A stretch of 64,000 nucleotides of DNA from the NCBI GenBank assembly GCA_036784855.1, contig JAZDSV010000010.1, positions 342,095-406,094 of the forward strand, written 5' to 3'. How positions within the stretch are numbered: the stretch's first letter is position 1; each line of letters starts with the position of its first letter. The position numbers and the translations under genes were made by a program. The notes beneath the pieces are model-generated. The model was not told the origin of the DNA, searched no databases, and saw only the letters and a list, made by a program, of their open reading frames with translations. Below are positions 10,198 through 20,555 of the stretch, piece after piece. This DNA is from Aphelidium insulamus (taxonomy: Eukaryota > Aphelidiomycota > Aphelidea > Aphelidiaceae).

Positions 10198-13164
10198 TCA
10201 ATAACTGACCAGGCGCCGGAATGCAGCACGCTTCAGCGCTCGCTCTTCAAGCTTGTCCAAATCGGTCTCCACAATTTGGCCAGGGGCCAAAAGCACCTCG
10301 CCTATTCCCGCATTTTCATTTGTCCAGTCATAATCTTCTTCGTCATTGTTGATTCCGTTTAGGCCTGCTGCGATCGCACCACCAGCCTGCTCGCCATCTC
10401 CTTGCCCGCCATCGCGTCGCTTTCGCTTCTTGATGGCATTGTTGCGGTGCACTTCCCGCCTGATTGCAATGTACTTGGCAATCACATCGCCAAACACTCC
10501 ATAGTCGGCCGCCTCGTCCAGTTCACGCAGCGCATCGTTCGTCTGCTCTTCATCTTCCTCGGCGCGGCCAAACTTGTCTCGCTCCAGTTGCAGCTTGTCG
10601 CCGGCTTGTCGGTGCTTACGGCGCTCCAGTATCTTGCCGGTGGTTATGTCCTTCACCAGGTCTTTAGTGTCTTTCAGGTCCTTGGCGCGCAGCTGCTCAT
10701 TGAATCGCTGTCGCACGCTGTCGTCCTGCATCAGCAACTCTTCCAGCTCCTCCATGCTCATCGATCGCACTTTCTCCAGGTCTTCGTCAACGAATGCAGC
10801 CAGTTCTTCGCGCAGTGCTTTTTCAGCCTCTGCGTCCTCTTCGTCACCCTCGGCCCCTCCAGCGTACATGAACTCGTCATCCTCGACCTCGGCTTCACCT
10901 TCCACGAAATTGGTTCGAGGTGCCGGTGCTTTCGGTTCCTTATGAGCTGGTTGTAAAAGTTCTCTGTCGCTTCCATTTCCATCGTCGTCACTACCTTCAG
11001 AGCCGTTACCCTCACTGTCGTCATCTTCGTCATTGCCATCAGACATGTCAATCCTCTCGTCGTCATCGTCATCAACCATTCGTACGAGTCGTCGACGCTT
11101 TGGCGCAGTGTGTCCATCGGCTGGTGGAGAAGCTGAAACAGAGTCATCCTCGACTTGATCTTGCGTACTCGCTGCAGACGAAAACGAATCTTGCGTGCTT
11201 TCACGCATGCGGGCTCCGTACTGTATGATGCTCTGTTGCTGTGTGGCGGTAATTCCGTAGACTTCTGTATTGGCCGGCGAAGGATCACGAGGTGTCTCAT
11301 CGTCGGCAGGTGCAGCGTCAACACTTTGTGTCTGGACAGAATCAAGTGCAATTTCGTGGGCAGTACATGCTGCTTCCTGAAGCTGTTTTCCCTTCATGCG
11401 CTGAAACATTGCCAGTAGGGGGCCTTTGGCATATCTGATGACCTTTGGCGGTGCAGCTGCCGATACCGGTGGCGGCGCAGTCGGCATGAATTCACTAGCC
11501 CACGGCGGTGTTGCCGACTCGTCATTCCGTTCTAGTTCAGCAGATGAAGCCACATTTGACTCAGTCGGATCTTGTTGCGCAGTGTCATATAGCGCATCTT
11601 CCGTCATCATGTCGGTGTCTTCTTCTTGTGACAGCTCTGGCTCCCGAAATTTGAAATCATTGGAGTCGCCGCCATTGCAATCAGACTCGCTCGACAGGTC
11701 GTCATGGCACTTTATGGCTTCGGCGTCCCCATCCTGTTCATCATTTTGCTTTTTTTCTTCATCATTACTAACTTGTTCTTCGTCGTCGACCGTGGCTTCA
11801 TTTTCCACACCAACTTTAACCTCCATGTCGTCTATCTTGCTAGTTTCCGGTGTAGGTTCTTCCTTGTTCTGATTCAACATCGTCTGCCGCTTCAACATTT
11901 CCGCCCGGCGCGACTCTTGCGCTGCGTGCTTAAGCCATTCCATAGTCTTGAGTGGCGCTTTGCTTTGCGCCTGGCGCTCCCGCTCCGTATGTTCCTGTTG
12001 TTGTAGCCGACGTGCAATCGCCTGGCCCTTCTTTGATTTCATCAAATCATCAATAAATGACGTTTGCGGCGCCGGGCCTGCCCGTTTAATTACATGATAA
12101 TATAAAGCTGTGTTCAACCTGGCCTGATTTCCATGTCATCGTCTGAATCAGACTCGTCTGCCAGATTCGCTACCCGGACTCCCTTTGGCAGAGTCGGAAT
12201 ACTAGAAGTGCTCTCGGTAGTCGCCATGTCCGATTTGCTTGTCACTTCAATGGGCGCCTCTGGCACTTGCACATCTACCGCTGGTTTGGGTGCGTACTTG
12301 GCAATAAACTCCCCGAGATCCTTCTTTACAGTTTTCGGCTCCAGTCGCACAGAGGCGCCTGCAAAAAATAAGTTAATTATGACACATCGGAATGAAACCA
12401 CTCACATCTTATCAGCCGCTCTGTCTCGCGGCGCATTTCCAACAGTTGCTTCTTGGTGGCCTGAAAATCAACTTGCTGGAACATAAAGTGAAATACAAAC
12501 CTTTTTGGGCTTCATTGGCTTTTCTTTGGCAGCGCCATCAGACTTCTTGGCCTTCTTCGATAACTTCTTCTTTGGAACGATATTGATGTTCCCACTGTAA
12601 CCAGGGTCGGAATCGGATTCCAGATGGCCGTCATGGTCGGACGCTCCGTACAGGAACTCTCGCACCTCTGTTGTATCACTTTCATCGCTCTCGTCGCTGT
12701 CGCACTCGCTCCCAACGTCAGTGCGGCGGTGAAATTGCAATGCCAAATGGTATGGTTGCAGCTCGGTGTCTGTGTCGGGGTCGTAGTCCGACAATGGCAA
12801 ATGCTCGTTCTCGTCATCAGAGTCGCTGATCGTCTCTCTGGATAGCGGCCGCGAATTGGCACTACTAGACGACGTGGTACCGGCCTTCTGTTTATTGGTG
12901 GCTGCAACTAGTGCCAGTCAACTAAATGGTGCCACACACTCATGTGCACACCCACTGACCTGCTGACTTGTGTGTGTTTGGCACTGCCTTTGGCCTCGCG
13001 GGAACACCCCGCGGAGCGTCATCACTGTCATCGTCGCTGGAGTCAGTGTCGCTCGCAATGGATGCCTTTGCAGCGCTCGTGAGATACTTTTTCAGTGCCG
13101 CAGCACGCGCAGCCGGCTCCTGTGACGGTGCAGCTTCCCTGCTGTCCAATGCTGCGACAGTCAT
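10198..13164 (-). CDS. CLSPN: Claspin/Mrc1 replication-checkpoint mediator
   Basis: Adaptor that travels with the replication fork and links ATR/Mec1 to Chk1 or Rad53. Exons 13164-12960, 12907-12501, 12460-12406, 12358-12119 and 12077-10198 join in frame to about 928 residues (introns 52, 40, 47 and 41 nt). Diagnostic is the MRC1 region near residues 690-810: FVEGEAEVEDDEFMYAGG, then a long acidic helix and KDLVKDITTGKILERRKH. An upstream claspin-like helix (LLEMRRETERLIR followed by the ASVRLEP segment) lies in exons 3-4. The rest is highly acidic with Ser/Asp/Glu runs, and contains SQ/TQ dipeptides (for example VQTQS, STQDS) of the kind ATR phosphorylates. Shorter than human claspin (1339). 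Confidence 0.85.
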
Positions 13165-13276
13165 TCTGCCGGTATTATAATTGTTGCGAGAGATTTGTTA
13201 CCATTGGCTGATTATATTAGGCTGATTAGAATTGCGAGCAAGACATAAGTTTTCCATCCACACTTTCAATCAACAC

Positions 13277-14005
13277 ATGCAGCCGATATTGGCGCTGCAC
13301 GCACTGCTGATTCTGGGGACAAGTGCAGCGCCCGGTCGCTCCCTCATCTGCAGCGAGGATAAATTTTTTCCTGGCTACTATAATGACGATCTACATTATA
13401 ATGATGATGATGCACTTGTCGCGGCATTGGAGGGTAATCTGCTCGCGTTAAAATCGCTATTTCTGGGCAACTACCGCCGCGATGAACGGCTCGTGCAAAT
13501 AGCTGCCGCGCGACGTGATACGGCGATGCTAGTATGGTTAATGCAAGCTGGGTTCCCAGTGGATGATGATGTGGTGCGTGGCATCGTGGCAGAGGCCGAG
13601 GCGGTCGCTGCTCCTCAAGGCGCATGGACTACGAAAGACGTTGCCCGTGCGGTACGACGCGACAAACGCGATCAATTGCAATTTCTGCGCAAGTATCTCT
13701 GTCCGTGGGACATCACTGCTGCTAATACCGCCGTGTGCAACGGCCGTATGGAGATACTTAAATGGCTCATGGAGCATGGTTGTCCTCGTGACAAAGATAC
13801 CTTTCGCTTAGCTGTCTGCGCGCTGGAAGTAGATGCACTGACAATACTGCAGGTTCACGAGTGTCCGTGGGATCGGCAAAAATGTGGATATAGTTGTCAA
13901 ATGATACTTCAAGCTGCGTGCAGCAACACCCATCGATCGTATGAGACTTTTTACGACGGCTTGAAAGTTCAAGAGTGGCTAATTGATCATTTTCCGCCCG
14001 AATAA
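13277..14005 (+). CDS. Secreted ankyrin-repeat protein 1 (CPWD type)
   Basis: Single-exon gene of 242 residues, first of three tandem paralogues. It starts with a signal peptide (MQPILALHALLILGTSAAP). The body is divergent ankyrin repeats of about 33 residues with the loop signature CPWD or CPRD (YLCPWDITAANTAVCNGRMEILKWLMEHGCPRD; HECPWDRQKCGYSC). This repeat style is known from large-virus and protist ankyrin families. Between repeats lies a conserved Pro-Trp-Thr block (APQGAWTTKDVARAV) shared with the other two. An inverted CCAAT (ATTGGCTGATTATATTAGG) lies about 70 nt upstream. The combination of export signal and ankyrin repeats suggests a role outside the cell or in the secretory pathway; the target is unknown. 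Confidence 0.75.
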   Translation: MQPILALHALLILGTSAAPGRSLICSEDKFFPGYYNDDLHYNDDDALVAALEGNLLALKSLFLGNYRRDERLVQIAAARRDTAMLVWLMQAGFPVDDDVVRGIVAEAEAVAAPQGAWTTKDVARAVRRDKRDQLQFLRKYLCPWDITAANTAVCNGRMEILKWLMEHGCPRDKDTFRLAVCALEVDALTILQVHECPWDRQKCGYSCQMILQAACSNTHRSYETFYDGLKVQEWLIDHFPPE

Positions 14006-14168
14006 GATTAAATTGATGAAATTGATTTATTGCGATATTTAATTGTACTATTTAAATACTGTGTGCAGGCTGCAGTCCACCGAAAAGCAAAAGGGGCAAA
14101 GCGCATGCACGCGCGAAGCCAATAAGTTACACATAGTGAAAAAACGCGAAAAATCATTTCATTCATTC

Positions 14169-15299
14169 ATGCTGCCTGCATATCACGCGTGCTGCCTTCT
14201 GGCGGTCATTATTCTGGCGGCATACATTCCAACATACAGTGCTGCACCGCAGAAAAGAAATCACCCGAAATACTACATTATTGTGCGAAGTCCTAACGGT
14301 CGGGAGAGGCGTGTTGAGGTTGAGGCGTGTGACCGCGAGGAAGATTCTACGCCGGAAATGCCGACCGCCGCGCGTCCAGAACAGGCTACTGACAGCAATT
14401 CTGCATGCCGAAACATATTGGCGATGAAGGCGATCAGGCGTGCGGCAATTATGATGCGGCGAATTTGTTCAGATATTGGCCAGGCCTGTGACTCGAGCGA
14501 AGAGTTCGCACAGGCTGCCTTGACCGGCGATAACGACGCAGCCGCACTGCAATCGTGCTATTTAAGAGGGTGCACATACGATGACCGTGTTGTCCGGATA
14601 GCTGCCGCTCGACGAAACCAGAAAATGCTGGAATGGCTGCATCACATGAAGTTTTACTCCAAGTCAAAGGCAATTATCGACATCATGACCAAAGCGCTTA
14701 AAGTTGGAGCTCCGTGCGGTCCCTGGACAGAGAAAACAGTTGCAAAAGCAGTTTTTACTAATCGATTGACGTTAGTAAAATTTCTACATGAACATCATTG
14801 TCCGCTGGACGTTAAAAATCATGGCAAGGTTCTGATGGCAGCTGCGCTCAGGAATTACAACGGGGACATGCTGAAGTATCTGATGGACAATGGTTGTACG
14901 TATGACCAACAAACGTTTCGCTTGGCTGTTGTCACGGTCAATTTTGAAGCAATGGAGATTTTGCATCAAGCTGGCTGTCCCTGGGATCGCAAAGATTGCG
15001 AGTTTAGTTGCCTTAGCATCATTCAAGCAGCGAAAGAGCTCTTGTGTCTCAAAGATGATTTAAAAGAAGGAGAGAAGATGATGATTTGGTTGGCGAATAA
15101 TCAACCTTTGCGTCCCAGTGTGGTATGTGCCGCGATAAATGGTCAATCCGCGACGAATTCCAACTCTGATCAAAATGTTGCGCCAGAACTAGCGTTTTAT
15201 GAAGAAACGGACGGCCAGAAGCGATTTCGACGCTCGTTAGCTTTTGCAATGTGTGTCGCGCTTGTTTATCAAGCATATTGCCGCTCAAGTCCGGACTAG
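14169..15299 (+). CDS. Secreted ankyrin-repeat protein 2
   Basis: Second paralogue, 376 residues from the ATG at 14169, which places a signal peptide at the start (MLPAYHACCLLAVIILAAY, cleavage near TYSA-AP). An extra 80-residue low-complexity segment precedes the repeats. The repeat region contains YLRGCTYDDRVVRIAAARR, EHHCPLDV, DNGCTYDQ and QAGCPWDRKDC, with the shared block APCGPWTEKTVAKAV. The C-terminus has a hydrophobic patch (SLAFAMCVALVYQAY) that could be a membrane anchor or a packing helix. A truncated relative is found at 18340-18840. Separated by 163 nt from paralogue 1 and 121 nt from paralogue 3; all three share the strand. Confidence 0.75.
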   Translation: MLPAYHACCLLAVIILAAYIPTYSAAPQKRNHPKYYIIVRSPNGRERRVEVEACDREEDSTPEMPTAARPEQATDSNSACRNILAMKAIRRAAIMMRRICSDIGQACDSSEEFAQAALTGDNDAAALQSCYLRGCTYDDRVVRIAAARRNQKMLEWLHHMKFYSKSKAIIDIMTKALKVGAPCGPWTEKTVAKAVFTNRLTLVKFLHEHHCPLDVKNHGKVLMAAALRNYNGDMLKYLMDNGCTYDQQTFRLAVVTVNFEAMEILHQAGCPWDRKDCEFSCLSIIQAAKELLCLKDDLKEGEKMMIWLANNQPLRPSVVCAAINGQSATNSNSDQNVAPELAFYEETDGQKRFRRSLAFAMCVALVYQAYCRSSPD

Positions 15300-15420
15300 T
15301 CGGTCCGCCTACTAAAGTTTAACTAATATAGACGCAAAATATCTGCCACGTTTTGCGCAGTTGGGTTTGAGTTCTGCGATAGTCACATTTCCCCGCATTC
15401 TCCCCGCATTGAAGTTGATC

Positions 15421-16254
15421 ATGAAGCTTCTGCTGCTTGTCCCGGTGCGGTATGCACCTGCATTTCTCGCGCTATGGGCTGTGATGGTGAAATATGGGTG
15501 CACTGCCCCGGTGCATCTTTCAGATGCGGCCATGACCGAATTGCAATATCGCCTGGCGGAAACTGCAGCCAGATTCGCCATCCAGCATGATCTAGATTAC
15601 AAGGATGTGCCGCTCATACTACGCGTGGACTGGGATCTGTCCGTGGCCAAAACTGCCGCTCTGAACGGAGATTTAACCACACTGAAATATCTCTACGCGC
15701 ACAACTGCCCCATGGATACGGGGGTGTATCGCGTGGCAGCTGCACGGCGCGACACGGACATGCTGGAATGGATTCGCCAACAGAGCAGTATTCCCATTGA
15801 TGAGACGGCCGTGGCGGCAATAATGCAGGAAGCGCATGAGGCGAGTGCGCCGCGTGAACCGTGGACAGAAGAAACCTTCACGTGGTGTGTCACGAACTTT
15901 CCGCTGAAATCACTGAAATTCATGCGCAAGTACGGCTGTCCGTGGGATACATCAGCGATTAGTGTCGCGATGAACATTTACATGACGCCAACCATGACGT
16001 GGCTCCTTGATAGCGGGTTTCCGTGCGATAAAGGTACATTTCTGACTGCTGTATCGCGATTCGACCTTGAGCTTTTGCAATTGCTTCATAACGCTGGCTG
16101 TCCGTGGGACAAGGAGGCCAGTCTGCAACATGCGCAGATATATGCATCACGAGCATTATCCGTGCAAGACCTGGATGCTACCACACACTGGCTGAAGTCG
16201 CACGACCCATCAGCCAAGTGGCGCTCACGCCGATCTGGCAAGGGAGGAATGTGA
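15421..16254 (+). CDS. Secreted ankyrin-repeat protein 3
   Basis: Third paralogue, 277 residues. The ATG at 15421 gives MKLLLLVPVRYAPAFLALWA, a signal peptide or signal anchor. Repeats include YAHNCPMDTGVYRVAAARRD, RKYGCPWDTSAISVAM, DSGFPCDKGTFLTAV and NAGCPWDKEAS; the shared block reads APREPWTEETF. The last 20 residues are basic (KWRSRRSGKGGM). The end of this gene is echoed in the pseudogene at 18340-18840, which fuses a start like paralogue 2 to an end like paralogue 3. Confidence 0.75.
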   Translation: MKLLLLVPVRYAPAFLALWAVMVKYGCTAPVHLSDAAMTELQYRLAETAARFAIQHDLDYKDVPLILRVDWDLSVAKTAALNGDLTTLKYLYAHNCPMDTGVYRVAAARRDTDMLEWIRQQSSIPIDETAVAAIMQEAHEASAPREPWTEETFTWCVTNFPLKSLKFMRKYGCPWDTSAISVAMNIYMTPTMTWLLDSGFPCDKGTFLTAVSRFDLELLQLLHNAGCPWDKEASLQHAQIYASRALSVQDLDATTHWLKSHDPSAKWRSRRSGKGGM

Positions 16255-16412
16255 CGGATATGGTGCTGTGACGCCTCTAAAGATAATTTTTCCATCAGTC
16301 GGCGCCATCCCATTAGTGCCAATGACAATTAATACAGGCCGTGTTTAGTCTTACGAAACAGGATCAACTCGCAGATTGAATACTACCAAAGAGAGGACAT
16401 CTTTATTTGATT

Positions 16413-17672
16413 CTACAACGAGGATACCAACGTGCGGAAACTGGCAAGTTCTTCATTTAGTTTTTCGGGATCTGATTCCAGTGATGAGAATGCAAAGTCA
16501 ATTATGAACGGATTTCCCGCAGTATCAACCACAATGTTCTCCAGTCGAATATCGCCATGTAAAACGCCAAGGGAATGTATTTCACTTAAGCCATTAATAA
16601 GCGTCTCCTTTTGATCTTGATTAAGACGCGATGGGACATTTCCTGAATAGTCCAAGCCAACCACAAAGAGAATGCCCTCAGCAAGACCACAGTACCGAAA
16701 TGTTGGGATTACTTTTCCTTGCAATTGGGCTAATCTTGCATAAATTGCAATCTCGTTCAGAATTTCAGGCAATAGATGAGGCCTTTTTGAAACGTCCAAC
16801 GTTTTCAACGCAGTCAACTTGGAATCCGCCAAAAATACGTTGCCAGTTCTACCCTCTCCTATCTGTGGCCCAGTACTTAAGTCATCAACTGAAAACGACT
16901 GGCTCAAGGGGCATTGCACCATTTCTTGTGTTGACAACAATGTGCGCAACAGTCTTGGAGTTGAAGTTCTTGATGATGGCAGAGCATTGAAATCAGCATT
17001 ACTGGCAACATTCCCGATAAAATACGCGAGACATTGGAAAAGAGTTGGGTCCCGGCTGTCAAACGGTATCCCATCCGAGACATAAAGATGTCCTTCTCCA
17101 TTTTCGCCCCGGCGTTCAAAAAACCAAGTCATATCGTAGGTGGTAAGAATTCCTGCCTTGCGATGATTTAAAACGAGATAGGAAAACAACTGATGAACAG
17201 CGCCGGTCACATATTGGTTAGACTCATACTGAGCTCGGATGTTTGGTTCAGAGGGAAGGGACCATTTACCCTTGACTTCCACAAATCCAATCACTTCCCC
17301 AGACGACTGACCAACTACATCACGCCAACGAACAAAATCGGGTTTTGCCCTGGTTGGAAGTGGGCAACCGCGAGGGTGCGTGAAGTAATATCCAGCGAAA
17401 GCGGCAACTACCGGGTTCAGTACATTATCCCAAATAAATGGCTGAAGTTCAGCTACTTCTTCAGTAATAAGCGCGCGTGGCATCCACGTAGGGGGCGGAA
17501 AACGCTGATCACTCTGAGAAACAACCGTCACCATCCAGTTTAGAACTTGATCATGAAAATTGTCCCACGGCAAAAGTGTTGGAAGACGTTGGTCAGCCAC
17601 ATGAGGCGTTGAAGGGCCGGGGAAATTCCCATACGATGGAATCGGAGGAATGGTTGACAGATATTGGACCAA
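16413..17672 (-). CDS. PD-(D/E)XK-like nuclease fused to protein-kinase-like domain, N-terminus unresolved
   Basis: About 419 codons are open. The N-terminal half (residues 60-220) has the pattern of a PD-(D/E)XK nuclease: KPDFVRW, then GEVIGFVEVKGKW (acidic residue, strand, E-x-K). The C-terminal half is a kinase-like fold: IGEGRTGNVFLA (glycine loop), TALKTLD (ATP lysine), GVLHGDIRLENIV (catalytic loop, HGD for HRD) and FIIDFAFSS (DFA for DFG). Nuclease-kinase pairs of this type occur in Crinkler-like and related fungal/oomycete effectors. No ATG precedes the domains; the open frame is preceded by a polypyrimidine tract and CTCTACAG, so either an upstream exon is unidentified or the gene is 5' truncated. 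It lies in an accessory island beside a repeat pair and a pseudogene. Confidence 0.65.
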   Translation of the reverse strand: MVQYLSTIPPIPSYGNFPGPSTPHVADQRLPTLLPWDNFHDQVLNWMVTVVSQSDQRFPPPTWMPRALITEEVAELQPFIWDNVLNPVVAAFAGYYFTHPRGCPLPTRAKPDFVRWRDVVGQSSGEVIGFVEVKGKWSLPSEPNIRAQYESNQYVTGAVHQLFSYLVLNHRKAGILTTYDMTWFFERRGENGEGHLYVSDGIPFDSRDPTLFQCLAYFIGNVASNADFNALPSSRTSTPRLLRTLLSTQEMVQCPLSQSFSVDDLSTGPQIGEGRTGNVFLADSKLTALKTLDVSKRPHLLPEILNEIAIYARLAQLQGKVIPTFRYCGLAEGILFVVGLDYSGNVPSRLNQDQKETLINGLSEIHSLGVLHGDIRLENIVVDTAGNPFIIDFAFSSLESDPEKLNEELASFRTLVSSL

Positions 17673-17699
17673 ATCTGTAGAGATTTAAGAAGGGGCGCT

Positions 17700-17847
17700 C
17701 GCTTTACTACTCAACCTGAGGCCCGGGCATAACTAATGCCTGAGTGGCGCAAACCTAACCCCCATCCCAGGCGCAATCGCCTCACTCAAGTCCCCCGCTG
17801 AATCACAGCGCCCACGCCCATCCCTGCCGCCGCTTTACTACTCAACC
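17700..17847. repeat. 17-bp direct repeats flanking a 114-bp segment
   Basis: CGCTTTACTACTCAACC occurs at 17700-17716 and again at 17831-17847. The sequence between them is C-rich with no open frame. It sits directly upstream of the 5'-incomplete nuclease-kinase gene. Such an arrangement can come from a small insertion with target duplication or from slippage. Confidence 0.6.
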
Positions 17848-18339
17848 CCCGGGCGCACAGAATGTGTTACGACACTTTTGCTTCACAAGGTCTATCAGTC
17901 CATCCACATCGGGACAAGCAGTGACGTTAATTTCAATAGCTTGCGTGTAGCTGGATTTCACCCACACAAATATCTCATTCATTTTTTGGGAAGACAAGAG
18001 GGAAAGTTGAATTTCGCCGAAGTCATTTCAGAAATCGGACCAATCAGCATAGACGATTTCAAGACGAAGATTTCAAGTTGCATTTGGGCATGAGTTGCAA
18101 GGGCTCCGAGGCTCTTCCTCGTCTTGATAAAACTTGAGCTGAAGCAAGCTTGCTCATTGTGCTTGAAAGTAATAGATCCTGATTACATTTGAGGTGAAGC
18201 GCGTTGCTCACTCTGCTCGAAGATCACGAGAGTCTCAACCGGAGAATCTCAGTAACTGAGCAATCACGGTCGTCAGTCACGTTTGACTGAACCAGAGATT
18301 CTGCTACAGCAGGTGTAGGATGGCGTTCAAGGCAATAAG
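17848..18339. other. Gene-poor stretch with open-frame remnant and diverged tandem repeat
   Basis: The plus strand is open from 17878 to 18093 (71 codons, no ATG start; contains AGFHPHKYLIHFLG) without a recognised domain; it may be the remains of a gene. From about 18136 to 18235 two diverged copies of a roughly 55-nt unit can be aligned (TTGAGCTGAAGCAAGC... and TTGAGGTGAAGCGCG...). Nothing else is supported here. Confidence 0.35.
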
Positions 18340-18840
18340 TTATTGTTGACCATCCATTCCAACATATAGTGCCGCACCAACACATACCAAACAACGAAGT
18401 CCACGTGATCAGGAAAGGCGCGCCAAGGCTCATTGATCATAGCCGCGCCGCGTCTGACATTTCGACCGCCGCGTGTGCAGAAGAGACAAACATCAACCCT
18501 GCATTCCGCTGCATAATGATAGTGAAGGCAATTAAGCTAGCTAAAATTATGGTTCGGCGCCTTTCTTCAGACAAAGGATTCTGCCAAGGTTGTGACTCAA
18601 GCAATGCTGCTATCCAGGCTGCCTTTGCCGAAAACTTGGACGATCTGCGAGCGTGCTATTTAAGAGGGTTTGCGTGCGATCATCTTGTTATTCAGATAGC
18701 TGCAGAGCGGCGCGGTACCGAATGGCTGCGTCGTATGGATCGCGAGCATTAACCACGGAAGACTTGCACGCCATCAAGCAGTAGCTAAATAGCACGACTC
18801 TTCAGCCAAGTGCCGCTTTCGCCATCAAGTAGGCGACGCG
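18340..18840 (+). pseudogene. Chimeric ankyrin-gene pseudogene
   Basis: Remnant of the secreted ankyrin family. The first part aligns with paralogue 2: CATTCCAACATATAGTGCCG matches its signal-peptide end, and the translation shows MIVKAIKLAKIMVRRLSSD, CDSSNAAIQAAF and CYLRGFACDHLVIQIAAERR in the same order as in paralogue 2. The frame ends at 18752 after only one repeat. The sequence from about 18786 to 18835 then resembles the end of paralogue 3 (TCAGCCAAGTGGCGCTC there, TCAGCCAAGTGCCGCTT here). All central repeats are missing, so it is a deletion product joining two paralogues. Confidence 0.65.
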
Positions 18841-18918
18841 TGTAGTGCCAGTACATGCAAAATCTGGCCATTTACGAATATATATTCGCCACATGCCTAT
18901 AACTTAGCGTGACAGAGG

Positions 18919-20264
18919 TCACTTGCCGGTAACCACACGCCGTGCCACTCTGACAATGTCTGCAGTGGTGGGCAGCGCCAAGTCTTCGAGGTTCTTGGCG
19001 TAAGGCATGGGCACATCGGCGCCGGTAATACGCCAGACTGGATGGTCCAGATAGTCGAATGCCTCCGATTCCATAATCTGCAAAACATTTCGTATTTGAT
19101 CAGTGTCAAATCATATAAATGTAATTCACCGTACCTGGGCGCAAATCTCGCTGCCCACGCCAAATAGAGGCCAGCCGCCTTCGACGGTGACCAGGCGATT
19201 CGTCTTTTTGATGCTAGCCTTGATTGTGTCGACATCGAGCGGACGAATGCTGCGCAAATTAATCACTTCTACATCAATGCCCTCCTTGGCCAGCTGTTCC
19301 GCGGCCTCCAGACAGTGCCCGACTGGACGCGAGTGCGACACCAGGGTGATGTGTGCACCAGTTCGCTCCACTTTGGCCTTGCCCAGGGGAATGACAAAGT
19401 CGTCGCGCAGCACGGCATCGGTTGCCGGAAACGAGATACCGTACATCAGCTCGTTCTCAAGCACCACGCACGGGTTCGGGTCACGAATGCATGCCTGCCG
19501 AATTAACATAGGTCTGATTAAATATAAACATATAAAATGTTGCTACCTTGAGGAGACCCTTGGCGTCTTCCGCGCTCCAGGGAGAAACAACTTTCAACCC
19601 GGGCACCGAGCCGTACCATGCAGCAAAGCACTGAGAGTGCTGAGCACCGACACCGGCAGCCGCTCCGTTCGGGCCACGGAAAACTATAGGCACATCTACC
19701 ACACCGCCAGACATGTACCGCGTCTTGGCCGCCGAGTTGACCACATGGTCAATAGCCTGTGAAAGTTATGAGTGGAAGGGGATACTCTCATACACATACA
19801 TACATACTATAGACATACACATGAAATGACAACTTGCCTGCATGCTAAAATTCCAAGTCATAAACTCGCAGATGGGCTTCAGCCCAGCAAGTGCCGCGCC
19901 GACCGCCAGCCCAGCGAACCCGCTCTCGGTGATGGGCGTGTCAATGACGCGCTTGGCGCCAAACTTGTCCAGCAGACCCTTGGACACCTTGTAGGCGCCA
20001 TTGTACTGCGCCACCTCCTCGCCGAGCAGGAAGACGGACTGATCGCGCTGCATCTCCTCCTCCATCGCCTGGTTGAGGGCATCGCGCACGGTGATCTACG
20101 CAGCGCACGTCAGAGAGTTCAGGTGAAGCGCAGTGACGTGGTCACGGTGTGCGTGCATGCCAAGGGCTCACCTGAACCTGGGGCGCTGAAGCATAAGATC
20201 GACGAAGGAGGGCGGCGGAGCGGATGTGCCGTGGGACAGCCTGTCGGCACTGTGCTGTCAGCAT
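18919..20264 (-). CDS. PDHB: Pyruvate dehydrogenase E1 component subunit beta, mitochondrial
   Basis: Beta subunit of the E1 enzyme that decarboxylates pyruvate with thiamine diphosphate in the mitochondrial matrix. Exons 20264-20172, 20095-19838, 19756-19547, 19494-19135 and 19077-18919 give 359 residues, the same length as human PDHB. The first exon encodes a mitochondrial presequence ([20 protein letters not shown], Arg-rich, ending RRSYAS). Conserved parts include [20 protein letters not shown], the [14 protein letters not shown] loop, [17 protein letters not shown], and [15 protein letters not shown]. Intron 2 (19757-19837) has a GC donor, CAG|GCAAGT, needed to keep the family sequence [13 protein letters not shown]. 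It shares a 291-bp divergent promoter region with the gene at 20556. Confidence 0.95.
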
Positions 20265-20497
20265 GTCGTCAATGAGGAATAGGAGCGGGGCGGCGCGTGT
20301 TTTGGCAGGCTGCGTGGATGGATTATCGGGCCCGGACAGTGGCTGTCGATTGTCGCGCTTGCAATGAGTCGACTGTCACACACACACAGACACAAAACAC
20401 ATGCAATGGCGCCATTGTCAGCGCGCGTCTTGTCTTGGCCCGTCTAGACACCTGCTATGCCGCGTTCCTGTCACCCATTGACACATGTCATTGCGGC

Positions 20498-20505
20498 TAT
20501 AAAAG
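20498..20505 (+). promoter_or_regulatory. TATA box of the KPKHDDY-repeat gene
   Basis: TATAAAAG in the context GGCTATAAAAGCGGGG, 51 nt before the ATG at 20556, leaving room for a start site near 20530 and a short leader. The same strong TATA type (CTATAAAATGGG) precedes the secreted gene at 35338, which fits high-level expression of wall or secreted proteins. Confidence 0.65.
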
Positions 20506-20555
20506 CGGGGTATGTTGGCCGGTGTAGCGCATCAGCTCACTAACAAGCTTCCGAC

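Noticed and set aside
10402-10956. Plus-strand membrane-like open frame opposite claspin
   Set aside because: Antisense of an acidic Glu/Asp/Lys-rich region, which reads as Leu/Phe/Ser-rich on the other strand; claspin is supported by its MRC1 motif.
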